From Bog-473 sp963755375 (lineage in GTDB: Bacteria; Actinomycetota; Acidimicrobiia; Acidimicrobiales; RAAP-2), in the NCBI GenBank assembly GCA_963755375.1, contig CAVWKG010000002.1:1-64000 (forward strand): DNA of 64,000 nucleotides. Direction: 5' to 3'. Of the stretch, positions 15,762-23,446 are shown piece after piece. A model generated the notes under the pieces. That model saw only the letters and a list, made by a program, of their open reading frames with translations. It ran no database searches and was not told the DNA's origin. Every line of letters starts with the position of its first letter. Position 1 is the stretch's first letter. Both the position numbers and the translations under genes were made by a program.

Positions 15762-16055
15762 TCAGCTAGGTGGGCCGTCGAGCAAGCTGAAACGGGCCTC
15801 CATCGCTACACTTCGGACGTCAATCAGCAGCTGATATTCAGGCGAGTGGTACCACTTGAGGGCCGTCTCACGGTCAGCAAACCGCACGAGTGCTCCTGAG
15901 GTGAGCGAGCCTTCGCCGTGCAGGACTTCCCAGTTGCTGTTGGCGAGAGGCTCGCCTCCGTACTCTTTGGCGGTCTGCCCAGCAATGGGCCCGTATTTCT
16001 CACGGTACATTTCCGGGTCCTTGACTGTGAATTCGACAATTACATAGGCGCTCAT
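15762..16055 (-). CDS. DUF1330 domain protein
   Basis: A 97-residue protein of the dimeric alpha-beta-barrel DUF1330 family, recognised from YVIVEFTVKDPEMYREKYGP at the start and the LVRFADRETALKWYHSPEYQ segment that ends each such domain. Function is unknown; relatives are small cytoplasmic dimers often encoded beside dehydrogenases. It sits between two SDR genes with 73 bp to the upstream one, so it may share their transcript. Length is normal for the family. Confidence 0.9.
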   Translation of the reverse strand: MSAYVIVEFTVKDPEMYREKYGPIAGQTAKEYGGEPLANSNWEVLHGEGSLTSGALVRFADRETALKWYHSPEYQLLIDVRSVAMEARFSLLDGPPS

Positions 16056-16128
16056 GGGGCTACTCCTCAGTTGTTGATTGTGATCTGTGTTGTAGGTCTT
16101 CGCTCTTCAACGTCACCGCCGACCGGTG

Positions 16129-16879
16129 TTACGTCGCGACCCGGCCTCCATCGACCGCAAGAGTGACGCCGTGGACGAAGCTGGCATCATCACTGGCCAG
16201 GAAGACGATCGTCGCAGCCAGTTCCTCGGGCGCAGCGACGCGACCTGCTGGTGCTAGTGCTGCGAGCTGATCCACCATCTCGTCGGGGACCGCTTCCATC
16301 ATGCGGGTGCGCGTCGGGCCGGGGGCAACGGCGTTGACCCGAACACCACTCGGGCCGTATTCGGCGGCCCAGGCCTTCGTCAAGAGCTCGAGGGCTGCCC
16401 GGCTGGCGCCATAGAGAGCCATGCCCGCCTGTCCAAAACTGGCGACCATCGTTGAGATGTTGACGATCGACCCCCATCCGCGTTCGGCCATGGCTGGCGC
16501 CAGTGACGCGACAAGGAAGAACGGCACCTTGACGTTCAGGGCAAAGGTCTCATCGAACTCTGCTTCGGTGGCTGCGTTGCTTGGTCCGAGGAAGGCGACG
16601 CCAGCGTTGTTGATGAGGATGTCGACGTGACCGTCGCCTGCCTCAATGGCCCATTCGACCAGCTCCTGGGCTGATTGCAGATCGCTCAACGTGGTGAGCC
16701 GGAACGATGCCGCGACCGCCGCCGCTTTCGATCTCGGCGACCACGCCCTTGGCTCGTTGTTCATCTCGTCCGACCACCAGTACGTGAGCGCCGCGGGCGG
16801 CCAAGGCGATGGCCGTGGCCTGGCCGATCCCGCTCGTCGAGCCCGTAACTAGAGCAGTCTTGCCCTTCAAGTCAGTCAT
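16129..16879 (-). pseudogene. SDR oxidoreductase gene with a frameshift near 16,710
   Basis: The N-terminal frame (from ATG 16879) gives MTDLKGKTALVTGSTSGIG and runs to about ESGGG. The rest of a normal SDR then continues in another frame: SFRLTTLSDLQSAQELV, NNAGVAFLG, a YGASRAALELL catalytic Tyr-Lys motif and a C-terminal VHGVTLAVDGG. Removing one base in the GGCGGCGGTCGCGG run near 16,710 restores one continuous reading frame. The complete protein would be about 250 residues, standard for the family. It is divergent from the TetR gene and probably its target. Either a real pseudogene or a sequencing error in a GC run. Confidence 0.8.
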
Positions 16880-16900
16880 GCGCGTTTGGTCCTCTCACTG

Positions 16901-16953
16901 CAAAATGGGTTGTCCAACTCAGTATTGCACATCAAAATGGGTTGTCAAACTCA
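16901..16953. promoter_or_regulatory. Tandem operator repeats between SDR and tetR
   Basis: Two near-identical 21-bp direct repeats occupy 16901-16921 and 16933-16953, differing at one base. Their starts are 32 bp apart, about three helical turns. Each holds the small palindrome ttg-n-caa or a variant of it. A -10-like TAAGAT (16963-16968) lies 6 bp before the tetR ATG, so tetR may be leaderless, and the second repeat covers its -35 region. The sites suit autorepression and control of the divergent SDR gene. Confidence 0.6.
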
Positions 16954-16974
16954 AAATATTGTTAAGATGGTTGC

Positions 16975-17580
16975 ATGGTTAACGAGACGAGCGACCGGCC
17001 GAAGCTCACCCCCAAGGGCGAACGCACCCGGGCACGGATAGTGGAGGAGGCCGCCACCCTGATCCATGAGCGCGGGGTGGCGGGCGCCACCTTGGAAGAC
17101 GTCAAGGTGGCGGCGGAAGTCAGCGGTTCGCAGATGTACCACTACTTCCCCGATAAGGACGAACTCGTGCAGGCGGTCATCGACTACCAGGCCGAGACCA
17201 TCGTCAATCGCCAGCGGCAGGCACTCAGCAGCGCGAACGGAGTCGAAGCCTGGCGGAACATGGTGATCACCGCAGCGAAGCGCACCAAAGCACAGGGGGG
17301 CTGCCAACTTGGCTCGCTCGTGGGTCAACTCGCCGAGAGTGACCCCGAGGCCCGAGCGCTCATAGCGGCAGGGTTCGATCAGTGGGCAACCGCCATCGGC
17401 GATGGGCTGAGATCCCTTCATGCCGACGGGAAACTCCCGTCCGGCATCGACCCGGACGACCTCGCCGTTACTCTGCTCGCCACCCTCCAAGGAGGGCTTG
17501 TACTCGGTCAGGTATTTCGGAGTTCCCGCCCGATCGAAACTGCGGTCGATACCCTCCTTGCCCTTGCCATCGGCAGATGA
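16975..17580 (+). CDS. TetR-family transcriptional regulator
   Basis: A 201-residue regulator. The N-terminal helix-turn-helix (about 15-62) contains GERTRARIVEEAATLIHERG, then TLEDVKVAAEVSGSQMYHYFPDKDELV. The C-terminal ligand domain has the CQLGSLVGQLAE segment characteristic of the AcrR-like group with a TetR_C tail (GGLVLGQVFRSS). It is transcribed divergently from the frameshifted SDR across the repeated operator, so it is probably a ligand-responsive repressor of that gene and of itself. The SRPBCC fragment follows 37 bases downstream. Confidence 0.93.
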   Translation: MVNETSDRPKLTPKGERTRARIVEEAATLIHERGVAGATLEDVKVAAEVSGSQMYHYFPDKDELVQAVIDYQAETIVNRQRQALSSANGVEAWRNMVITAAKRTKAQGGCQLGSLVGQLAESDPEARALIAAGFDQWATAIGDGLRSLHADGKLPSGIDPDDLAVTLLATLQGGLVLGQVFRSSRPIETAVDTLLALAIGR

Positions 17581-17617
17581 GCCCAAGCCGGGACCTCGTC
17601 AAGATGAACGGAAATTC

Positions 17618-17935
17618 GTGACAGACCCTCGCGTGGGAGAGATGTTCCACCTCGACCTCGACGGGACGACATTCGCCGGCCGCTACATCGAAGTAGATCC
17701 CCCGCACCGCATGCTGCTGAGATGGGACCGTCAAGGAACCGACACAGCGACGCCGACGCCTACATTCATTGAGATCACGTTCACCCCGACGGGTGACGAC
17801 ACAAATGTGACCGTCCAGCTGTCGGGCATAACTGAGGAGGATGCCGCCTTCTATCGGCAACTCTGGACGCGTCACCTTGACCGGATTGCAGATGTCTTTG
17901 CTGGCGCCCAACCACGCATGGCAACTGAGTCGTGA
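17618..17935 (+). CDS. SRPBCC/AHSA1-like protein, N-terminally truncated
   Basis: From GTG 17618 the frame encodes 105 residues that match the second two thirds of an AHSA1-type SRPBCC protein: VGEMFHLDLDGTTFAGRYIEVDPPHRMLLRW, EITFTPTGDDTNVTVQLSG and a C-terminal helix. The first 40-50 residues, which form the opening helix-grip strand and ALTDP region, are absent. The bases upstream in the same frame overlap tetR and do not resemble the family. Probably a remnant produced by a deletion after tetR, though the surviving frame is open. Confidence 0.6.
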   Translation: MTDPRVGEMFHLDLDGTTFAGRYIEVDPPHRMLLRWDRQGTDTATPTPTFIEITFTPTGDDTNVTVQLSGITEEDAAFYRQLWTRHLDRIADVFAGAQPRMATES

Positions 17936-18089
17936 ACCGCCTGCTCTGTCTCGGATCCCGCTCCACGACGAGACCCCGCTTGCCATTGCCCTTGATGCCG
18001 CACTGGGTCATCTGACCAACGACGGGATGGCCAGATTTTCCTCTATCCAGCCTCAATGTTGGTCCACTTCACGTGTGGCTCGTGATCAA

Positions 18090-18109
18090 TAGGGTCACGT
18101 AAGGTCACG
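18090..18109 (+). repeat. Element B right terminal dimer
   Basis: Two tandem 10-mers, tagggtcacg and taaggtcacg, match the element B left dimer at 13416-13435 with a single mismatch and the same orientation. It lies about 65-180 bp before the degenerate and intact tRNA ends, as expected for the right end of element B. Confidence 0.75.
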
Positions 18110-18173
18110 CCGCGCACCATGTAGGCATTGATTGTGCGGGGTATCCTTCTGCACCCACTTGACCTGGGCCTTT

Positions 18174-18216
18174 GGTCCATTCACCCTGCCGGAACCAACG
18201 ACCTCTACGTAGTGTT
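18174..18216 (-). repeat. Degenerate tRNA-Ala 3'-end remnant
   Basis: The segment gaacc-aacgacctctac (about 18196-18212) matches the tRNA end core at 15 of 17 positions. It is preceded by tgacctgggcctttggt, which also occurs in similar form directly before the cores at 13268 and 18284. The T-stem side has lost its pairing. I read it as an older, decayed attachment site about 70 bp from the intact gene. Confidence 0.5.
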
Positions 18217-18285
18217 ACGTAGCGCTCAGAGGCACCGTTTTGCGGGTGGACACTGACCCTTTATGGCCCTGACCTGGGCCTCCGG

Positions 18286-18358
18286 TGGAGGTGAAGGGAT
18301 TCGAACCCTCGGCCTCTACATTGCGAACGTAGCGCTCTGCCAGCTGAGCTACACCCCC
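18286..18358 (-). tRNA. tRNA-Ala (anticodon CGC)
   Basis: On the minus strand 73 bases fold as a complete tRNA. The acceptor stem is GGGGGTG/CACCTCC with the alanine identity pair G3:U70 and discriminator A73. The D-arm is AGCTCAGCTGGCAGAGC, the anticodon loop TTCGCAA (CGC, reads GCG) and the T-arm GAGGGTTCGAATCCCTT. No CCA is encoded. It is the intact member of a family of three or four tRNA-end copies spread over 13.7 kb and is the likely integration target for the elements to its left. Confidence 0.95.
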
Positions 18359-18436
18359 GGCGGTTCCCAGAATAGTCGTGCTCCCGGACCTGCTCGGAGG
18401 CCCCGCCCGTCGCTCGGCCGGGGCCAAGCGCGTTGT

Positions 18437-19138
18437 TCAGCCCTCTGCGGCCCGGGGTGCCTCAAAGTCGTCGTCGTCCCAGGCGCCCGGGTAGCCGGAG
18501 GACGCCGGGGTGTCGGCGGGCCCGGCGTTGGCCGCCTCGCGCCGGGAACGGCGGCCGGCCTGCTCGGCCTCGAGTTCCTTGGCGTACGCCATCAACGCGA
18601 GCAGCCCGAGGGCTGCCACCCCGGAGAGCCCGGTGACCACCCAGACCAGGTGCATGCCCGGAAACAGCCCGATGAGACCCGTCGAGATCGCCACCCCGCT
18701 CAGGCAACGCAGGAGCATGGTGCAGCGTCGCCGGGCCTGTTCACGGCGGTACGCCGGCAACTGCACCCCCACATCGGGCCGGCAGACTGGCTCCGGCCTG
18801 TCGAGTACCCCGATTCGCTCGTAGTGCGAGCCATCGTCGCCGTCCACGTCAGCCGTCGTCGCATCGTCCGTCGGTCGCAGGAGCACCAACTTCGGTCGTG
18901 ACGAGTCCACCGCGACGTCCGCGGACAATTCAGTTGACGCAGCGCCAGGTACGGCCGTGTGCAAACGGTAGGCCGGGGCCACGGTCTTGGGCCCGGCATG
19001 CTCGAGGAGCTGCAATTGATGATGGAAGTGGTCGATGGATCCCACTCCTTGGCGCTCACCAAATCTCCGCCAAGCGCTTGGGGCTAACACCGCCACCCAG
19101 AGAAGCACTACGAGGACCAGCAGGATCACAACCGTCAC
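18437..19138 (-). CDS. Divisome membrane protein, SepX/GlpR-like
   Basis: A 233-residue membrane protein. One helix lies at the extreme N-terminus (VVILLVLVVLLWVAVLAP, residues 3-20), followed by a long polar region with HFHHQLQLLEHAGP. Two adjacent helices come late (about 143-185), and an acidic tail ends the protein. This layout, and a motif following the first helix, resemble SepX of Streptomyces and GlpR of corynebacteria, which recruit cell-division factors to the septum; I base this on topology, not alignment. It lies 78 bp beyond the tRNA gene in the same direction. Confidence 0.6.
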   Translation of the reverse strand: MTVVILLVLVVLLWVAVLAPSAWRRFGERQGVGSIDHFHHQLQLLEHAGPKTVAPAYRLHTAVPGAASTELSADVAVDSSRPKLVLLRPTDDATTADVDGDDGSHYERIGVLDRPEPVCRPDVGVQLPAYRREQARRRCTMLLRCLSGVAISTGLIGLFPGMHLVWVVTGLSGVAALGLLALMAYAKELEAEQAGRRSRREAANAGPADTPASSGYPGAWDDDDFEAPRAAEG

Positions 19139-19167
19139 TCCCCGACGACCTACCTTCGCTCTGCGCG

Positions 19168-19190
19168 AAAACCCTAATCAACGGGGTTTT
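19168..19190 (-). terminator. Possible weak terminator hairpin
   Basis: aaaaccc (19168-19174) pairs with gggtttt (19184-19190) around a 9-base loop. On the minus strand this could end transcription from the ABC ATPase gene before the SepX-like gene. The stem is only 7 bp and no separate U-tract follows, so support is weak. Confidence 0.3.
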
Positions 19191-19324
19191 ACAAGTGGTG
19201 GATGGTTGGGGAAATGCCACAGCGCCGACCTCGTCGGCACTTCTCCGCTGCTTCGTTTGTACCCTCAGCGACACACTGAATCAAGGCCCTCTTTTGGAGC
19301 CCGGTCAGCGGAGTCCGGTGCCTT

Positions 19325-20122
19325 TCAGGTGGCGCGGCTCCACCACCGCCCGTCGGTACATCCAACGGTGACCGCCACCTCGAAGCAGGCCGACACGCAC
19401 GCCGAGGTCACGACGTCAGCCAGCGGACCCGCCGCCACGAGCGCCCCGCCGGAGACCAGGCCGGCGTGGGTGAAGCCCGGAGGGATCTCCTCGCAGTGAT
19501 GCGTGACGAGGACGATCGGCGGATTGCCGGGATCGGCAGCCAGAGCGGTGAGTCGGACGAGCAACTGCTCGCGGGCACCCAGGTCCAACCCCGCAAACGG
19601 CTCATCGAGCAGGATCAGCTCCGGGTCGCTCATGAGCGCCCGAGCCAGGAGCACTTGCTGGCGCTCGCCTTCGGAGATCACGCCGAACGGGCGATCGCCG
19701 AGATGGCCCATTCCGCTCAGCGCCAGGAGCCCGTCCGCCTTCTCCCAGTCCTCGGCCGTATACCGGTTCCACCATGTCTCGAGCGCGCCGTGTCGTCCGC
19801 TGACCACGACGTCGCGCGCGTGCAGGTCGACCCGGAGTTGTCGGGTGACCGCCCCACTGACCAGGGCAACACGGGGACGAAGCGTCCGGACGTCGACCTC
19901 GCCCAGACGGGCTCCGAGCACCTGGACGGTGCCGCTGGTCGGCCACAGCCTTGCCGCGGCCACCTGGAGCAAGGTCGTCTTGCCCGACCCGTTCGGGCCG
20001 AGGACGACCCAGCGCTCACCAAGCGCAACGCGCCAGTCGATCCCCCTCAGCACGGGCACCCCGTCGCGTTGCACCGTGACCCCATGCAGCGCGATGGCGG
20101 CAGGTGCGTCCGAACTGCTCAC
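19325..20122 (-). CDS. Orphan ABC-type ATPase (ModF/YejF-like)
   Basis: A 265-residue ATPase. Walker A is GPNGSGKTT (about residues 41-49), the signature loop is the variant ISEGERQQVLLARAL, Walker B is LILLDEPFAGLDL, and a switch VTHHCEEIPPGF follows. The SEGE signature and the HHxEEIP motif are typical of the ModF/PhnC-like ABC proteins called molybdenum-type orphan ATPases in many annotations. No permease gene is adjacent, so it may not be a transporter subunit. The GTG start at 20122 overlaps the stop of the 109-residue protein upstream (GTGA), so it belongs to the sulfur operon transcript. Confidence 0.85.
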   Translation of the reverse strand: MSSSDAPAAIALHGVTVQRDGVPVLRGIDWRVALGERWVVLGPNGSGKTTLLQVAAARLWPTSGTVQVLGARLGEVDVRTLRPRVALVSGAVTRQLRVDLHARDVVVSGRHGALETWWNRYTAEDWEKADGLLALSGMGHLGDRPFGVISEGERQQVLLARALMSDPELILLDEPFAGLDLGAREQLLVRLTALAADPGNPPIVLVTHHCEEIPPGFTHAGLVSGGALVAAGPLADVVTSACVSACFEVAVTVGCTDGRWWSRAT

Positions 20123-20448
20123 GCCTCGAGGACGCCGCCACCACCCGCGAGACGCCGGCTGATGCGACCGATCAGGCCGGAGCAGCATTGGACCCACGTC
20201 CGTTCGCCAGCCAGCCAGAGCCAGACCTCGCGCCGGTAGCCCAGCACAATCTGACCGAAAGCCTCCTCGCTCAGCCCGGTCGAGGCGAGCGCGCGCCAAC
20301 GGCTCCATAGCCACGCGGTCACCCCTTCACCTTCATCGGTGAGGACGCTGCCGAGATCCCGTCCGTCGAGGACGGCCGCCAACCAGGCCTCGGCCAGCGT
20401 CGTGGGCTCGTCGGGAACGTGGAGCACCGGTACCACGGAGATGGTCAA
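20119..20448 (-). CDS. Hypothetical protein in the sulfite-reductase operon
   Basis: A 109-residue protein that I do not recognise. It is rich in Trp and Leu in the middle (VTAWLWSRWRALASTGLSEEAFG, then WLWLAGERTWVQCC) and appears helical and soluble. The start is TTG at 20448, overlapping the stop of the FrhB-like gene (TTGA), and its own stop overlaps the ABC ATPase start. Tight coupling on both sides argues that it is a real gene made together with them. Function unknown. Confidence 0.65.
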   Translation of the reverse strand: MTISVVPVLHVPDEPTTLAEAWLAAVLDGRDLGSVLTDEGEGVTAWLWSRWRALASTGLSEEAFGQIVLGYRREVWLWLAGERTWVQCCSGLIGRISRRLAGGGGVLEA

Positions 20449-21716
20449 TGTCTGATGTAAACCGGCTGGCGGTCCGAGCCCTCGTAGGCGCGCACGTGTT
20501 CGTCGAAGTCGATGAAGAGGGGCGCATCAGGGTCGAGCTTGCGCTGCAGGGTTCGGCCAGCGATCTTCTTGTCCAAAGCGTCCAGCCGCAGGAGTGCGGC
20601 CGGGTCGTCGAGTCCCCGCACGTCCAGCTTGGCCCGGGCCGCCTGGAAGGCCAGGCGTCCGCGCTCGGTCCGGATGATCACGCTCGTCCAGCCGGTCATA
20701 GAGCCCACGCTGCCCACTGAAAGGTCGGCCGAGCGTCCGAGGAAATCCGCACACTCGTCGCAACCCTTCAAGGCAGCACCATGGAAGTCCTTGACCGGTT
20801 CGTCGACCGCCAGTTCTCCGTCGCGGTACTCGACGATCATGCGGCCACGGATGACGTCCATTTTCGATACCCGGTCCAGATCGACGCCGCGCTTGTCACG
20901 CAGCTCCCTCAGGGTGAGCGCCTCGTAGTCGAAGTTCTTTGTGCACATCAGGGCGATCGTCAGCACCACGGCATCGACCCGGTGCGCGCCCGTGGGCCAA
21001 CGCCTCGCCTGCATGGCCCGCAAGCCCTGCACCTCGCACGGGGTACCGACGACCGCGATGCGGGGCTTGGGGGGCAGGGCGTAGCGGGAGAGGTCGAGCT
21101 CGGCCAACGCCATCGTCTGGTTGTAGAAGCTGCCCGAGGCGGCGCGTATCTCGCCGGCTGTCGTCGCGATGGTGGCGATGCCCTTCCACTGCTCGTCGGG
21201 GTCGGTGCTGGGTTTGGAGACGAGAGCACCGTCGATCTCGTCGGCGGCCAGCAGCCCGATCAACAGCGCGCTCACCGCGCCGCCATCCTGTACGTCGTCG
21301 ATTGGCGCACCTGCCCTCACGGCGTAGGACTCCACGACTGCTCCGAGGCCGTCCGCCGGCGGCCCACCGCTGATCTTCCAGTACGTGTCCGACGAGTCGG
21401 AGCGGACCTGGGCGGGCTGCACTTCGGCGTCCTCGTCAGTGCCAGCAGTCGAGGGCGGCCACAGCGCCTCGTAGCGGAGGCCACCCCGGGGGCAGAAGTC
21501 CCAGCAGAGCGAGCAGCCGGTGCACATCTTCACCAACTCCGGCAGATCGGTGTCCTCGTTCACGCCGATGGAGTTCGAAGGGCAGACGGCGACACAGGTG
21601 CCGCACTGGATGCACCGGTCAGCATGGATCACACCGGCCTCGAGCTCCCAGAACCAGACCTTGCCGGGCGGCTCGACGATCCCGTTCATCTGCTCCCGGA
21701 TGCGGTAACGCTTCAC
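20445..21716 (-). CDS. FrhB-like iron-sulfur flavoprotein (F420 hydrogenase/dehydrogenase beta-subunit family)
   Basis: A 423-residue protein. Two ferredoxin-type [4Fe-4S] motifs stand near the N-terminus (CIQCGTCVAVCP and CTGCSLCWDFCP). They are followed by the FrhB N- and C-domains with VGTPCEVQGLRAMQ, NFDYEAL and CDECADFLGRSADLSVG. Members oxidise F420H2, or use another donor, through FAD and Fe-S centres. The GTG start at 21716 overlaps the sulfite reductase stop (GTGA), so the two are co-translated. It is probably the electron-delivery subunit for that reductase, comparable to the two halves of methanogen F420-dependent sulfite reductase; this link is inference from fusion and context. 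Confidence 0.88.
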   Translation of the reverse strand: MKRYRIREQMNGIVEPPGKVWFWELEAGVIHADRCIQCGTCVAVCPSNSIGVNEDTDLPELVKMCTGCSLCWDFCPRGGLRYEALWPPSTAGTDEDAEVQPAQVRSDSSDTYWKISGGPPADGLGAVVESYAVRAGAPIDDVQDGGAVSALLIGLLAADEIDGALVSKPSTDPDEQWKGIATIATTAGEIRAASGSFYNQTMALAELDLSRYALPPKPRIAVVGTPCEVQGLRAMQARRWPTGAHRVDAVVLTIALMCTKNFDYEALTLRELRDKRGVDLDRVSKMDVIRGRMIVEYRDGELAVDEPVKDFHGAALKGCDECADFLGRSADLSVGSVGSMTGWTSVIIRTERGRLAFQAARAKLDVRGLDDPAALLRLDALDKKIAGRTLQRKLDPDAPLFIDFDEHVRAYEGSDRQPVYIRH

Positions 21717-23446
21717 GACGTCACCGCCTGGGCGGCTCCAGCCAGAGTGGACCGAAGATCGTCGACGTTCGTCCGTCGCGCCCACAGGTAGAACGGTTCG
21801 CCGGGACGATGTTCCTCGCGGTACCGGACGACCACCCGGAGTAAGGCGTCCGGCACCCGATCAACCGGCATCGCGCCCTCCACCCAGTCGATGAACGCCG
21901 CGTCAGGCCCGAGGGAGCCACCCAAACCGATGTCCACGGCTTCCTCGATGTGCTCGTCGACGTGCGCGATGTCGCCTCGGAAACCGATATCCGCGATCTG
22001 GGGCTGAGCGCACGAGGCGGAGCAGCCCGAGAAATGCATCCGGATCACGCCCGCATCGTCCCGGCCGTTGGCGCCTTCGCCCCCCGACGACAGCTGCGCG
22101 TCCAGCGTCCGCGCCCACTTGACGGCCCGTTCCTTTGTCTCCACCACGGCGAAGCGACAGAATTCCGACCCGGTGCACGCGACGACACCGCGCTCGAATG
22201 GCCCTGGGAACGGCGAGTACGTCTGCATGAGCGGCTCGGCCAACAGGTCGTCGAGACGCTCCTCGGGGACCCCCGACACAATGAAGTTCTGGTCGGTGCC
22301 GATGCGCACACCGCCGTCGCCGTACGTCTCGGCCAGGCGAGCCAGTTCAACCAGATCGATTCCATGCATCCGTCCCACCGGAACCGAGCAACCCACGTAG
22401 AGAAGACCCGGCTGCTTCTGCGGGTGCACGCCGACATGGTCGCCGCGGAAGGCCGTGGTCAGCTCACGGCCGGCTGGCGGGAGGGCGAAATTGGTGCGTT
22501 CGTCGAGGGCAGCGCGGAACCCCTCAGGACCGAGCTCTTGGGCGAGGTAGCGCATGCGGGCCAGACCACGGTTCTCCCGGTTCCCCAGCTCGCCGAAGAG
22601 CTGCGCGACCCCCCGGCAGAGCTCGACGGCCTGATCAGGCCGGATGAAGGTGTCGATGTCGGAAGCCATGCGCTCCCCGTCGGAGAGACCCCCTCCGATG
22701 AGCACGTTGAAGCCGACGGTGCCGTCCGCATGTTCCGCCGGCCAAAGTCCGATGTCGTTGATCTCGACCCGGGCACAGTCCTCCGTGCAGCCCGTGACGG
22801 CGATCTTGAACTTGCGCGGCAGGTTGGCATATTCACGATTGCCCGTGAAGAACGCCGAAATCGCCTCCGCCACGGGCAGCGCGTCGACGACCTCCTTCTC
22901 GTCGATGCCTGAGACGGGGCACGAGCAGACGTTGCGGGCCGAGTCGCCACAGGCCTGGACCGTGGTCAACCCCACGTCCCAGAATCGCTGCCAAATGCGG
23001 GGGACGTCGGCGATGCGGATCCAGTGAAGCTGAATGTCCTGCCTGGTCGTGAGGTCGGCGTAGCGGTTCCCGAAGACGGGACTTTCGTCAGGGCCCTCCG
23101 CAAACGCGTCGGCCGCCACACCGATTTCGCGGACCTGGGCCGCGGTCATGACGCCACCCGGGATCTTGATCCGCATCATGAACGCGTCGCCCCCCTGGCG
23201 CTGGGGGTACATGCCGACCCATTTCAGCCGCTCCTGCTCTCCGGGCACCTTGTTGATGGAGTCGGCACCCTGTTTGGAATACGTGTCGATGACCGCCTGG
23301 GCGACCTCGAAGGGGTGTCGCGACAGCTTCAGCTGCTCAACGGGATTGAGCTCTCCAATGTTGCGGTACGGCTTGATGAACTTGAGCCCGCGGTCGCGCC
23401 GGCCGCGGAACTCCATCCCGTAGGGGTTGTCATGGTCACGAGGCAC
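21713..23446 (-). CDS. Assimilatory sulfite reductase (NirA/SirA-type siroheme enzyme)
   Basis: A 577-residue siroheme/[4Fe-4S] reductase converting sulfite to sulfide with six electrons. The functional cluster ligands are in the C-terminal half: CTGSEFC (C-x5-C) and CSASC (C-x3-C) within GCSASCAQPQIADIGFRG. The N-terminal half carries the pseudo-repeat with CGDSARNVCSCP. Both two-fold repeated ferredoxin-like domains are present, at the usual length. The GTG start at 23446 shares a base with the cysH stop. Operon position between cysH and the FrhB-like gene supports sulfite rather than nitrite as substrate. Confidence 0.93.
   Translation of the reverse strand: MPRDHDNPYGMEFRGRRDRGLKFIKPYRNIGELNPVEQLKLSRHPFEVAQAVIDTYSKQGADSINKVPGEQERLKWVGMYPQRQGGDAFMMRIKIPGGVMTAAQVREIGVAADAFAEGPDESPVFGNRYADLTTRQDIQLHWIRIADVPRIWQRFWDVGLTTVQACGDSARNVCSCPVSGIDEKEVVDALPVAEAISAFFTGNREYANLPRKFKIAVTGCTEDCARVEINDIGLWPAEHADGTVGFNVLIGGGLSDGERMASDIDTFIRPDQAVELCRGVAQLFGELGNRENRGLARMRYLAQELGPEGFRAALDERTNFALPPAGRELTTAFRGDHVGVHPQKQPGLLYVGCSVPVGRMHGIDLVELARLAETYGDGGVRIGTDQNFIVSGVPEERLDDLLAEPLMQTYSPFPGPFERGVVACTGSEFCRFAVVETKERAVKWARTLDAQLSSGGEGANGRDDAGVIRMHFSGCSASCAQPQIADIGFRGDIAHVDEHIEEAVDIGLGGSLGPDAAFIDWVEGAMPVDRVPDALLRVVVRYREEHRPGEPFYLWARRTNVDDLRSTLAGAAQAVTS

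Noticed and set aside
18263..18901. 212-codon plus-strand open frame over the tRNA-Ala gene
   Set aside because: It translates the antisense of the tRNA and then the antisense of the SepX-like gene; the EGIRTLGL-like peptide is an artefact.
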